A stretch of DNA of 64,000 nucleotides from Rhytidiadelphus loreus. Taxonomy: Eukaryota; Streptophyta; Bryopsida; Hypnales; Hylocomiaceae. Every line of letters starts with the position of its first letter. Position 1 is the stretch's first letter. The stretch is from positions 29,821,025 through 29,885,024 of the forward strand of contig OX344763.1 in assembly GCA_947034895.1 (NCBI GenBank). Direction: 5' to 3'. Below the pieces are notes generated by a model that was not told the DNA's origin, did no database searches, and worked only from the letters and a program-made list of their open reading frames with translations. A program made the translations under genes and the position numbers. This document shows, one piece after another, positions 1 through 11,110 of the stretch.

Positions 1-188
1 AAATGTTCAAAATTTTAGGTTGAAATTATAGTTTATTAGAAACCACTTGTTCGCACGTGGTTTGTTATAGTAGAACTAAGTGCACCCCTCGAGATAAGTA
101 CTCTCCACTTCTCCATAGAAGAGACACTCCTATTCTTGTTTTCTAAAACAACGTTTGCTTTCGAGAGGTTCTTACGTCCATTCCTTTC

Positions 189-1273
189 ATGTATGAGCTT
201 ATGCCCATAGATAGTCATAGTGTTACATTTGTTATTCCGAAGTTGAAAAGCAAACACAAGAGGCATAGTTGTTTGTATTTCTCATCTCCAAAAGCGCTTA
301 GGATATCTAGAATGAATCGTCTAAAGAGAGTGGCGTCCAAAATTGCTCAATCAACTCCAAGGAACCTACAGAAAGTCCTTTGCTTTGAAGCTGGAGGTAG
401 CGATGTGGAAGAGAATGTTGAAGTGCAGAGCTTGGACTCACAACAAGCGATGTCAAAGGACACTAGTATTGTACACTACATTTCAAGAGATGAGACAGTA
501 CTACAAGTAAGCACATTCAAATTCCTTTTCCTTCCTTCAATTACCATTGAATTTATAGGATTGTTATTTAGGAAACGTGAATTCTTCCTTATACAATGAG
601 TTCAAATGCATGTTTCATTGTAGGAGCATTATAGGAGCATACAAACATTAGTTGCATGTGAACTCTGTAGAATGAAGAGGGTACAATATTAAAAACTAAA
701 TATGTGTGATATGGGAGAAATGTTCTGTGAATAGCTTTCATGTTGTCAACAATCATCATATTCTGTCCATTACATGTTAGCAAGTTCCTTTCATTTGTAA
801 TACATACATTTGTAATGGATGAGAAGCAAGTTCCTTTCATTTGTAACACATACATTTGTAATTAATGAGAAGGATTCATTTGTACTTGTCTAAAAGCCTT
901 TTATGTTCAAGAATAGTTTAATATCATGAGGATTCTCTATAGATAACAATTTTTTAAATTTTTATATAATTTTGATCTATTAATATAATGATCAATATAT
1001 TTCATATAATGGTCAATCTATTTAATTTGATGATCAATGTATTTCAATGAATGGTTACTCTATTCCATAAATGTTATATATGTTATATATACTATTGAAG
1101 TTAAAAATTATACAAAAATATTTGAATTTCAGTATGAACAAATATCTTTGTGTGACTTGTACTTTATCCTAGAGCGCTCCGACGTCCATTTTCTGGATGT
1201 TCAGCACATTCAGATCCTTCAGTTGTTTGTGTCTAATTCCTACTTGGATGAAAGTCATCCTAATTTTGGGTGA
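189..1273 (+). CDS. hypothetical two-exon gene, 152 codons, function unknown
   Basis: Two open segments join cleanly. Exon 1 (189-506) ends in CAA followed by the donor GTAAGC, and exon 2 (1133-1273) starts after TTTCAG. Both junctions are phase 0 and the joined frame ends in TGA at 1271-1273. Exon 1 is basic near its middle (MNRLKRVASK from about 313) and then acidic (GGSDVEENVE). Exon 2 is hydrophobic with little charge. I recognise no domain. The intron (507-1132) is AT-rich and longer than most introns here. The preserved phase suggests a once-functional gene. The surrounding decayed ORFs suggest it may be the remnant of a larger or mobile gene, and the first ATG is not certain. Confidence 0.35.
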
Positions 1274-2680
1274 TACTTTATCAAGTTGTTGTCCTATCCA
1301 TCGGCTGGATTTGGTGTTACTAGAATATATACATTTCTAAAATTACAAATGTGGAAGTATGTCAAGTGGTCAATTTGCATTGACTTTAGTTCAAAACTAA
1401 ATGTGCAAAAATGAGGTCAAAGATGTAAAGGTCACAAAAATTTAAAAACTCACCACATGAAGATAACCTTCTTTCAAATCCAATCCAACAAGTTTTACTC
1501 AAAAAATGATAATATTTTACTTGTAATTGAATTTAGAAGGAATTCAGAAATTTTCTTTTCAAAATTTATAGAAAACAAAAGGTGATAGCATTAGTAGATC
1601 TAACTATACGGATAGAATTTAAAAATCAAAATCTACATTTTTCATTTGTATACCAATTCCAAAATATTCTTTGAAATTGTAGTTTATAATGATTTTTCTA
1701 AAATCATCAATTTTGGAGATGAATCCAGACATTAAAAAGTTAAACTAGGGCTTATCATGAATACTGAACGCAGAGAACTGTGTTAAAAATTGACACTTCT
1801 TGTAAATGACAATGCTTATATCAGTTTTCAATAAAAATTAGAACTCAAATTATATTTTTGAAATTATACTTACTTGAGAAATAAATTTGCTATGCTTGTG
1901 AATCAAAGCAAGGTCAGTTATTCACAGAAGAAATGATAAGGTTGTTGGGTCAAAGTACGCTAGACCCTTGTACTTTTGCAGTCATAATGTAGTTTTGGGT
2001 AAAGTACTTGAACTTTGTACTTCAAAAAAATACAAAAATTCATTGTTTTTGGAAGAACTGTTTTGATGAAGGAATAGTGTAGATGCTGAAGATCTAATTT
2101 GCATTGTTGAATGGGTTTTAAAACTTATGTTTCCACAATAATTTTGTACTTAGAATGTCACAAGTACTAAAAAAACAAAAAAGTCCAAAAAAGTCGATGT
2201 TGTAGTACTCGAAATTTGCTATAATTCATAGAGGAAACAGGGTTTAGAATGGTCTTTTCAGAACCGTTAGAGGATTTGCTTTCCTATCAATAATTTGGTG
2301 TAAATGTACAAAATTAGTACTGTACTTTTGGCAAGGAAAAAGTGTACCGAAAATCATTTTTTTCTCTATCCAAACTGGGATTCTGGGTGTTCGTTACTAT
2401 TTCCAGGTTGGCTTATCAATGATTTATTGAAAAAACAATTTTTCCGCCATCTTTCAATATCAATTATTTTGTATTCATTCTATACAAAATGTAAAAGAGT
2501 ACTAAATGTACATAAGTGAGGGTACATCTAGACTATCCGTGTTGACCGTGGCTCATCTATACCGTTTAATTTTTGCATGTAGATCCTACTTCAACATGCA
2601 CAGGTTTGTGTGCACACCATCACCTTACAGCATTCATTCTTTGCACACCTTCTGGGATAACCTTGTAGTTTTAGTTTTCT
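1274..2680. other. AT-rich spacer without recognisable gene
   Basis: Both strands are broken by frequent stops. Only short ORFs with no recognisable motif occur, for example around 2304-2519. The stretch has many A and T runs and no convincing tandem or inverted repeat. Confidence 0.5.
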
Positions 2681-2716
2681 ATGAGTGTTGGTGTTGTTTC
2701 AAACAGAAGGTTCAAG

Positions 2717-2950
2717 ATGAAACGTGCACTTGCAAATGATTTAGGTGGAAGCCGTTGCTTGATTCCTGGACTCACAGAGGACGTTGTTGTAGGGCACATA
2801 TGGCCTCTTTTTGTAGTTGGCTTATACGGTCTTCACGAATGCACACCACTGCAAGAAATACGAACAATAGCTTATGCTTTCTATGGACTGAGGTCACAGT
2901 CAAGGTCATGGAGGCGGCTGATTGATGCTAGTTTAGAAGGCTTGTTTTAA
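2717..2950 (+). CDS. short F-box-like ORF, probably a gene fragment
   Basis: From the ATG at 2717 the ORF gives about 77 residues and ends in TAA at 2948-2950. It contains LIPGLTEDVVVGHIWPLF and, about 35 residues later, LRSQSRSWRRLID. These resemble the two halves of an F-box (a Leu-Pro-x-x-Leu/Val start and an LRxVxxxWR end) separated by an unusually long middle. F-box proteins bind SKP1 in ubiquitin ligases, but no substrate-binding repeats follow here, so at most a stub remains. The downstream sequence (2951-3060) looks weakly coding but is broken. It could equally be chance or a degenerate member of an unknown family. Confidence 0.3.
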   Translation: MKRALANDLGGSRCLIPGLTEDVVVGHIWPLFVVGLYGLHECTPLQEIRTIAYAFYGLRSQSRSWRRLIDASLEGLF

Positions 2951-3246
2951 AGAGTACATTTCTTTTTGCAAAGATGTATTACAGTTTCGATGGTGAAGAG
3001 TGGGAGGCCTACTTCCGAAGGAAATTTTGTTGCTTTGCAAATTTGATTTCTCAGCACTAGTAGTTGCCATCTTTTCCTCATCCTCCTCTCTATGCGAGCA
3101 TTATTGACTTAGTCACCAGGAACTTGAGAATCTAGTTCTCATGTTGAGAAAAGCAAGACATTCTGCTCGGCACTCGACGTTACAAATCCAAACACTTTGG
3201 GTGCCGCTTGTAGCTCATTGCTCTCCTGACCTTCTTCTTCCTCGTT

Positions 3247-4396
3247 TTGGGGTCTTCAAAGCATATTTTGGATTTTGGGCCCATGGTTCTCAGCTTCATG
3301 GTCGCTACACTTGAGGATGAATCTAGTCACCCTAGATTAGCCTTCATGGGATTGGAATTTGGGCTTCCTCTGCCTTTAATGAAAATAATTTTCCTCTCTA
3401 AAGACATTGTAATCAATTCTTTTTTTATTAATGATAGCAAACAAACCTTGTTAAAAAACAAACTTAGTTCAAATGTAGCTATTGCACGTTTTTTCATTCA
3501 CATTGTAAAACAATACAAGTTACCATACCTGAGAGATTATGTAGACACCGTAGTAGTACAAACTTCCACACAATTCAGAAAACAACAAATTCCATTAAGA
3601 TTGCATATTGCCATGTCCACAATTCCTGAAGATACCTACATCCTCAACGTTTGGTGCCCACTTCATTCATCATGACAACAAGTTGAATGATTGTATTACT
3701 TTCTTGAGATAATCAATTAATATGGCATGGAAATTTGAGTACATGCAGTAGGTACGTAAAATAAAATATACATACAATGAGTACAGTCTATGGCAACGGT
3801 TTTTATTCCTTAAGTACTATAAACTAGATCCTATTTTTTAGGGGAGCCAAGCCCAATATTCTGCCATCTTCCTCTTCTTGTTTGTCAACATAGTTACTAT
3901 GCTTCGATGCGCATTCCGTTCGCATGTGAAGTCTTGCAAAGTCCTTTGCAGTTTGTACAAGCATGTTTAGGCTTTCATTGCTAGAGAATGTCATTTCTTC
4001 TCATTTGTCCATGCAATGTCTAAGTCCAGGCAGTGGCCCCATCTGATACAAAAGTTGATTACATCGTACTTTCCTGCTAGAGGCTTGCAACTTGAATTGC
4101 TCTTCCTTTCTACGGAGTTAGATTCCCATTTGTACACACACAATAGTAGAACTAGTGAGTTTTGTTATGTTTCAGAAATCCCTGTGTCTAAACGAGGGAA
4201 CACTGACTATTATCTAGGCAAGTGCAACACCGTATCTGAAGAGTCCCCAAAGCGTGCCCTATTCAAAACTGCAGTTTCTCTTTATTCGTTTCATTACCTA
4301 CCCTCTCTATCTGATGTAAAGTTTTTTGTAAGTTCTCCCACTGGTAGCAGTGAATCCGTTGCATATAGGAGGGAACATGCAATCAAAATTTGGTGA
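3247..4396 (+). other. two unassigned ORFs (3247-3675 and 4016-4396)
   Basis: The first ORF (about 142 codons) contains VATLEDESSHPRLAFMGLEFGLP, whose composition is plausible for protein up to about 3385, and then becomes AT-rich. The second ORF (about 126 codons, from an ATG at 4016) has an ordinary amino-acid mix (for example KSRQWPHLIQKLITSYFPAR) but no motif I recognise. They lie between the F-box-like fragment and the frameshifted ORF downstream, all on the plus strand, so the whole 2.7-5.1 kb block may be parts of one decayed locus. Confidence 0.2.
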
Positions 4397-4541
4397 ATTC
4401 TTTCAGATTTATATGTACACTTCTTTGAACTGTTTTGTTTTCATTTGGATTTGAAAACCACCTTTTATATGTACTCATCTTTAGGATACTCATGCAACAG
4501 ATGTTAACACTTGAGTATTCCGAATGTGCTGATCTGGAAGA

Positions 4542-5128
4542 GTGTTATTTATGGGGAATACTGCGAAGAGGCAATGTATACAACATGGAATTCTTAGACC
4601 TAGTCCGGCAGCTAGAGCTACTGCAACAAGTTTGGAGGAAGAGAAGAGAAACGCTACCAAAAACGCAGCGAGAGTACGTAAGGCTGTACAGAAAGAGAGA
4701 AAAAAAATGAAGAGACACGTGATCTAGCTTTAGAGTATTCAGACCGTGTTGTCGATGATCAACTATTAGTGAGGGAGTTGAACAGAATCTCTTTGCGAAT
4801 AGCTGAGCATATTGTTGGAGAGTTAAGGAGTTGTCTTGGACCTTATAGTAGAAAGGATGTTGTTCAAAGGTTAATGAGGCATAACACTTTTTGGCCTCTC
4901 TTACCTCTGTATTATCCTAGGTCTCAAGAAGCAAAGGTCATTCACGCTTTCATGGTGAACTTTAAGAATGAGTTGCAATTGGTGAAGATGACAAATTCAA
5001 ATAATCTCTTAGCAAGGAAGAGTGCATTGTTAGATGCTGCAGTCAGTTTGGGAGTTGATGGAGTATCAGCCTTATCGCGTGTACTTGATACTTCTACAGT
5101 TAGCATCAACATAGCCATGAATAGATAG
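4542..5128 (+). pseudogene. unknown basic/helical ORF split by a frameshift in an A-run
   Basis: One frame (4542-4727) encodes a basic, Ala/Glu/Lys-rich helix (EEEKRNATKNAARVRK). At the run of A residues at 4701-4707 the reading moves to another frame, which continues without a stop as ETRDLALEYSDRVVDDQLL and then from 4769 to the TAG at 5126-5128. The second part is well formed (RISLRIAEHIVGEL, LLARKSALLDAAVSLGVDGV). Joining the two frames gives roughly 180 residues, predicted mostly helical. No family is recognised. A one-base slip in the homopolymer, real or a sequencing error, explains the split. Confidence 0.35.
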
Positions 5129-5451
5129 TAAGACATTTACAATATGGCTTCTTTTTATGATCATCTTTTGAGACAAAATCCATACAATCGTGTGTCTTTG
5201 TATCCATAACATTCTTGAATACAAAGAGTAGAGTCTCTTTTTTACAATGCAACTACAAGAAGCATATATGTACTAAAGCAATGAATGATTCAATAAGAAA
5301 CCTTTATTTTAAGAATATCATCATAGAGCTTGAACAACTTGGATTTAAGTGTATAGACAAAGACTTAGGAAAAGGGTCCCTACCCTATTGTTCAAGAATG
5401 ATGTCTTCTTCATCCCTTAGAAGTCAATCCAAACCAATTCTTTTTTCATAG

Positions 5452-5870
5452 CCGCACTTTTATTATTAGATGCTCATAAATTTTTTGTCATGACAACTTA
5501 CATTTATAATGCAAGTTTCTCGATACAATCATGTATTTTGATAGATCTAATTAGTGCATATTGTAATTACAACACATAGCAACAAATGAGCTTCATAAGT
5601 TAATACCCATTTCCAAATGGAATTGAAGTTAACATGATTTTCAACCACACAAAGATCCAAAAGTGGTTGCTTAGACTCTAAAGGGTTAACCATCACACCT
5701 AAAACCTCAAGTTAGATTTTTAGTGTAATTGAAACCTTTGACATTTAAGTAATCCTATCATCCAACTTTGAATTTTCTATCCAACAAAGTGGAACATCTT
5801 GCACTACACTACATGGTTGCTATTATGTGATCTTAGGATCTTGAGCCCATGAGCATAGGAGCATAGGCTC
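5452..5870. other. AT-rich spacer
   Basis: No ORF of note and no clear repeat. It leads into the 50-bp tandem repeat. Confidence 0.4.
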
Positions 5871-6103
5871 CTATGTTATAGGCACTTTCTATAGTTATAA
5901 GATGTTTATATTATAGGTACCTATGTTATAAACACCTTCCATGGTTATAAGATGTTTATACTATAGGTATCTAGTTTTATTATATGTGTCTATGTTATAA
6001 GCACCTTCTATGGTTATAGGATGTTTATATTATAAGTGCCTATATTATATACACCTTCCATAGTTATAGGATGTTTATATTATAAGTATGTATGTTCTAA
6101 ACG
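5871..6103. repeat. 50-bp tandem repeat, four copies
   Basis: Units begin CTATGTTATAGGCAC (first copy) or close variants at about 5871, 5921, 5990 and 6040, each continuing with a segment like GTTATAAGATGTTTATATTA. An extra 19-nt partial segment interrupts the array at about 5971-5989, and a fading fifth start appears at 6090. The units are diverged, so the array is old. Confidence 0.7.
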
Positions 6104-6791
6104 TCTCCAAAAATTGTAGAGTACCTACATGCCTAAGTTCAAGGCTCGTAGGCACACATTTCTAGGTTCACATACTAGCATCGTTGTACTACACTAATAG
6201 CAACCTTGCATACCACACTACAAGTATTCAATTCAGTATGTGATCTCAATGAGAAACGATACGGTTGAATGGACAACCAAACTCAAAATGTGATCCATTT
6301 CATGAGAATTTTTTAATCACCTTCTAAGCTATGGAATACAAAGTACATATATATTTAATATATGAAATTTCACACTTCTCCATGTATTAAAATTCCAACT
6401 AATAAATACATGCTTGTGTGCACAAGGGATTCTTAGAATGAATGTGCACATTCACACATGTTGGGGGCAATGAATAGTGGATATGGGTCTCTCTATACCA
6501 TACCCCTTCAAATAGTCACTTTGATACATTTGTACTCAAAACGAACAAAATGCCACGTACATACATAATATATGTATTTTGTGTGCAGAGTAAATTACAG
6601 TACCCCACAAGCTTGTCACACTAAGTTAAGGCATCATTTTACGAGAACAACGCACTCCTGCATTCAATAATTTTGAATCAGCAAATTCAAATCAAGGAGG
6701 GCACTATTGATTATTACTTTAATTCAATTTCATAAATCATTTTACATTTGTTGTAAAATAGTGTAGTAAATTGGACATGTTCGGAGACTGC
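6104..6791. other. AT-rich spacer
   Basis: No coding signal. Several short direct repeats are present, but nothing is assignable before the TTAA element starts at 6792. Confidence 0.4.
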
Positions 6792-7723
6792 TTAACCCCT
6801 AAAGGACCATTGTCCCCTCAGGGGACAAAATGGATTTCGGGCAAGTTCCTATGATCTCAATTTTCAGTGAATTTTTTTGAAACTTTCTCATAAGATAGGA
6901 AAACTTATGAGCTTCGTTGGAATATAAATTTATTTCAATTGGTGCCCAAGAGCAAAAGTTATGGCATCTTAAACATAATTTACACGTCATCGGGCAGAAA
7001 AATAAATCTACAAAAATTTGAAATTAATTTTTTAATTTTTTTCTTCTTAAAGATCATATTTTTGTCTACATGTGAAGCTTTGATTCATTCCATTTGGATT
7101 AGTAATGTGAAAGTTATGAACAATCTTGTTTTTCGGGCAATTTGAGCATCTTCTTGAAAAAATAACTTATAGGATTCAATTCTGAATGCAATTTTCACAA
7201 TTTTTCAAAAAAAATTGTTTGACAAGGTTAGATTTTCTATTTAGAACGATTTCACCGTTGAGATTATTGTGTTTCAATACCATTTTAGAGCTATTAAAGA
7301 TTTAGTTTTTCTTTCAATCTTGGACCTACTTCTACTTAACAATCTTTTAAAGAATGAAAATCAATCGTGTTTTTTTTTAATTTTTTTTTCTAGACTTTCA
7401 ACTCAAATCTTCAACACAAAAAATTTTAAATTCATGGTCCATGGTGTAATTTTTTTTCCCAAATGGCATTCAAAGTCATCTGAAATTGTAGGCTAGTGTT
7501 CAAAAAAACTTTTTTTCTTTTCAACTTTGAATGCTAATATCTTCCAATCTGTACGGTCAAACTCCATGAAATTTTTACCACATGATACTAGACTAGTAAA
7601 GTACAAGATCCTACGGTTAGATTCTAAAAAAAGTATTTTTTGGTTTTTTTGGATGAATGCAGCAAAAATGGCAGTTTTGAGTAGTTTTTGACAGAAGAAC
7701 GGCCCTGGTCCTTTAGGGGTTAA
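6792..7723. mobile_element. piggyBac-like non-autonomous element (932 bp)
   Basis: The left end reads TTAACCCCTAAAGGACCA, and the right end is its exact reverse complement over 18 bases, finishing in TTAA. A TTAA target duplication with termini starting CCC is the hallmark of piggyBac transposons. The inside is AT-rich and encodes no transposase. A second full copy with the same internal order lies at 44520-45424, and a truncated left end lies at about 43446. Shared internal blocks include a stretch just before the right end containing GGCAGTTTTGAG. Confidence 0.65.
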
Positions 7724-8334
7724 CAACCTGCGTCTCATTTACATTATAGATTATCTTCACTCCCGAGTCCTAACCTGACGTTGATCAAGGTTCACTGCAA
7801 ACAAATGATAGACTCAATGGCTCCAAGAAATTCTCAAACGTTCACAAGGAGCAGCACAATTCCAAAACAATCTGTCTCATATCAATATACACAGCTTGCG
7901 GCATAACATGAAGGCAACTAGAAGGCAAATACAGACAAATGAGAGATTTCACAAAAATGGAAGGAAGCCATCTGAAAGTCTTTGTTTTAGTGGCGAAAAT
8001 TGAAGAGCATAGCAGCCTCGATTTTAAGGCTCTATTGGCACTAATCTATGGTACAGCCACCAACGCTTGAGCCCTTTACTCCGCGTCGTGGTCTAAGAGT
8101 ACAAAATTGAAAAGACCTTCACATCACTAGTAGACAGCTAAAGCAGGCAGTGCAAATTCCAATCCTCTTGCCATAACAGCTTTTGCACACACGGAAGATC
8201 AAGGTAAGATCCACACCAGCCCCTTTTACTAATGAGTGGTGCCCTGCGCAGATCTCCCTGGCATAGATCACCGTAGCTGACTCTAAATCTGTGAAAATGC
8301 AAATGAACAAAACTGGGGAACCCTTCCTTGCCCC
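7724..8334. other. 3' flank of the BTB gene (minus strand), possible alternative last exon
   Basis: The BTB gene ends at 8335. A consensus donor GTAAGG overlaps its stop codon, and a good acceptor (TTTTCACAG on the minus strand, near 8290) follows. Splicing there would replace the last residue with a roughly 47-residue tail. This is more likely untranslated sequence or an alternative transcript. 7724-8118 shows nothing else. Confidence 0.3.
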
Positions 8335-9528
8335 TTACATGGACCTGTTTCCTCTGTGATGCCGCACAACCTCCGACCCTCCGGAGCTGTTGGAAAAATT
8401 CCTGGACTCCTGTGCCGCCAAAGCTCCTTCCGAAATCACAGCTGCATGATCTCGCCGATGCTTCGAATGCTTGGAAACTCCGCCGTACCGATGCGTCAGC
8501 AGAATGAAGATCAACGTCCGCTCATCCGCAGCTTGTCCACAACGAGTACAAAAGGCATGTGAGTAGTACGTGCTGACAGCCCACACAGGGGACTTGCAGC
8601 TCTCGCTCTCGTCGCTCCCCACACAGGGACACACACAACCAGGCTTAGCATTCAGAAGCTTCAAGGAGCAGGTGGAGTCGCACCCCACGGACCATCTCTG
8701 CTTGTTGGCAAAATTCTCGTTGGAGTAGTACATGGCCGCAGCCATGTACATCTCAGCCAGATGGCGAGGAGAAAACGAGGAAGGACACCGTCCACAAGCA
8801 GTACAAAACGTGTGCCGGTGGTGGAAACTCAACGCCCAGTAGGTGTGTGAATCTTTCCCCGTGCACTCACACCGAATGCCTTTCTCAATGTCGTCCATTC
8901 GAGCCACAAGAAAGAGCTTGGACGGGTCCTTGAGCTCCTCGGGAAGATCGGGGAAGTCACCATTCGGTCTTGGCTTGGGAGTTGGTCTTTGGGAAGAGGA
9001 GGAAGACGAAGGAGAAGACGGAACATCGATGCCGTAGCATTCGAGCTCCATCTTCAGACGAAAAAGCTCACTGTCCGACATCTTCGGTAAAGCCTCGAAG
9101 CTCCCGTAACGTAGAATGAGCACCAAGTTCTGGAATGTGGCCTCGTCGCAGTCCAACACCACCGGGTCGGGAATGCGCTGCTTCTCCAAGAGGGAAGCGA
9201 AGTAAGTGGAGTGCTTGAGCGTGTGCGCGGAGACTGTGAAGGGGGAACGGGTGCGGCCCACGTAGAAGGTTATGTCTGAGGGACGTGGCAGAACTTCACG
9301 AGGTCGATCTTTCTCCCGAGAATGTACGCGCTCCATGTGAGTGTTGACGTTGTGCGTGCGCAAGTGATCCATCGTCGCCTCCGTTGCGTCCTCCGAGGCG
9401 GATATCACATCCTTCGCAGCGGAACGGGGAGGCATTCTCACGACCGAGATCCCTTGCTGCTTCTGTTGCTCGTAACAATCCAGTCGAGGCTCAAGCGACG
9501 ACGGCAAGAAGAAGTCGGACAGATTCAT
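8335..9528 (-). CDS. BTB/POZ-domain protein with duplicated Cys/His C-terminal motif
   Basis: A single-exon gene of 397 residues starting at the ATG at 9528. The open frame runs a few codons upstream without another ATG. Residues about 84-168 fit a KCTD/T1-like BTB fold: DITFYVGRTRSPFTVSAHTL, a central LDCDEATFQNLVLILRYG, and a terminal ELECYGID. BTB domains assemble proteins and often feed CUL3 ubiquitin ligases. A low-complexity linker of Ser and Pro follows (171-188). The C-terminal part holds two copies of one pattern, WALSFHHRHTFCTACG (about 231-246) and WAVSTYYSHAFCTRCG (about 316-331), each preceded by a Cys-x-Cys and likely to bind zinc. The tail is basic. The function is unknown. The gene sits in a GC-rich island and is the only intact gene between 5 and 50 kb. 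Confidence 0.75.
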   Translation of the reverse strand: MNLSDFFLPSSLEPRLDCYEQQKQQGISVVRMPPRSAAKDVISASEDATEATMDHLRTHNVNTHMERVHSREKDRPREVLPRPSDITFYVGRTRSPFTVSAHTLKHSTYFASLLEKQRIPDPVVLDCDEATFQNLVLILRYGSFEALPKMSDSELFRLKMELECYGIDVPSSPSSSSSSQRPTPKPRPNGDFPDLPEELKDPSKLFLVARMDDIEKGIRCECTGKDSHTYWALSFHHRHTFCTACGRCPSSFSPRHLAEMYMAAAMYYSNENFANKQRWSVGCDSTCSLKLLNAKPGCVCPCVGSDESESCKSPVWAVSTYYSHAFCTRCGQAADERTLIFILLTHRYGGVSKHSKHRRDHAAVISEGALAAQESRNFSNSSGGSEVVRHHRGNRSM

Positions 9529-10140
9529 GGGGTGCACAACCCTAACTATCACTCAGTCCAATCCCATTGACACTCTCCACAACCAAATCACACATGAACC
9601 CGAAACAAAACCCCAACGATCGAATGCTCCACTAAAACGTCCTCACACACAGACATAAAAAGAACCTCACCATCCTAAACACAACACGTAGGAGTGTGGC
9701 AACCCTACCCAAGTACCCAACCCCAACCCTACTCCCGAAAGTGACAAAAGTCACACAGCCCCAAAACTACCGCTAACCGGCTACCTCAGCGAAGGACGCA
9801 CCAAAGCATCATTCACGTCACCCCCCACTTATAAGTCGCCAATCTGGCAATAGGAAGGAGGACAGAAAGAGTAGATGATCCTCGCCTCACGTCAAGCTTG
9901 GCATCAGTACGGTGTCATGCACGCCCGGAGCTGATATTGAGCTCGCGCGATCCCCACCACCATGCCCACCTACACAGGACTAACAGACACCACCATAGCT
10001 TGGGTCCCAGAGCCAGGAAGCTTCAGAAAATCCCGACAGTGGTTCCCGAGAGTGGGCCTGAGAGAGAGAGAGAGACAGTGAGAGAGTGAGTGAGAAACTG
10101 TAACCACGAGGCTTGTTGATGGCTGGCCCGCCAACTAAGG
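9529..10140 (-). promoter_or_regulatory. GC-rich upstream region of the BTB gene with GA/CT microsatellite
   Basis: The base composition is much richer in G+C than the flanks. An interrupted GA repeat runs at about 10062-10095 (CT on the strand of the BTB gene). CT-rich tracts are common in plant core promoters and 5' untranslated regions. No TATA box was placed with confidence. Confidence 0.4.
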
Positions 10141-10990
10141 CATGGCCGCACCTAAAACAGACACTTTTCTTTTCTTTCAAATGAGAAATTTTGAACACAA
10201 TTTTGGGAAAAATTCCATATCACGAGGTTCATAAATGAAAGCAAAAGTGAATGCAATTGGTTTGAGAGAGGGTTTTTTTTTTATGCCTAAAATCACCAAA
10301 AATAGTTGGAGAGCACCAAGTCTAGGAAAAATTGGAAGAAAAATTGGATGAAATTGCCAATTTTAAATGAAACTCATCCACATATGTGGATGGAAATATA
10401 GTTCTATACAAAATATAGATGAATACTAAAATATTTGGCTACAACATTTTCTTGTATATTGCCACTTCAACACTTCTCCAAAATCCCCCCAAAACACCTA
10501 CTGTAGTTTGAGAGGTTTTATTAGAGTTTGTGTGAATATCAACTGCGAATTTTCAAAGTTGAGGTCATAGGAATGCCTACTATTGACACTAAACTACCCT
10601 AATTTGGATATCCTTGAAGTACAAAATGCTTCAACTCTCATTGATTGCTTCAAATCACTCTTCAACTTCCATTGGTTCTTTTTGAAAACCAATGTTGAAT
10701 TTGTGCAAATGCTTTTGTTATATTTGGGTCTCTAAGTAAGTGACATATTTGGGTCAATGAGAAGTTGTAAAGAAATTTATTCTAGTTGGTAGCAAATGTT
10801 TGGTGTTGCAAAAGGGTGAAGATACCTTACTCCAAGGTTTAGCTTTTCTTTGAGGTGGTGAATTATTGCCAAATCACCAAATCAATTTTTAGATATGCTA
10901 ATTTAGAATGAACTTTTGTTTTCTTATTGCCAATTTTTTCATTCACTTTGAGTGCTTTTCAAAATACTTTACAAGTCCTCTAACTTCAAC
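10141..10990. other. AT-rich spacer
   Basis: No gene or assignable repeat seen on either strand. Confidence 0.4.
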
Positions 10991-11110
10991 TACTAGTAGA
11001 AAACACGCTTGAAATAACCATTGGGATAACCACTTAGTTCTCCAATGTGCCCAATTCCACCAAGTGTTGGTGAACTCCATTGGTTATCTCAAACGTGTAT
11101 TCTTTTAGTG
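10991..11110. mobile_element. short imperfect-hairpin element, CACTA-like ends (120 bp)
   Basis: The left end TACTAGTAGAAAACACG and the reverse complement of the right end (CACTAAAAGAATACACG) match with a few mismatches. The pairing continues into GAAATAACCATTGG versus GAGATAACCAATGG. The right terminus is a proper CACTA end; the left has TACTA. No matching 3-bp flanking duplication was found, so assignment to CACTA is tentative. Confidence 0.45.

Noticed and set aside
6792..7723. PIF/Harbinger assignment from a TTA/TAA duplication
   Set aside because: All ten ends of the five elements show complete TTAA, and only TTAA leaves symmetric CCCC...GGGG termini.
8119..8310. Cys-containing minus-strand ORF downstream of the BTB gene as a separate gene
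   Set aside because: It begins inside what looks like an intron or 3' untranslated region, and the splice joining it to the BTB exon would use a different frame.
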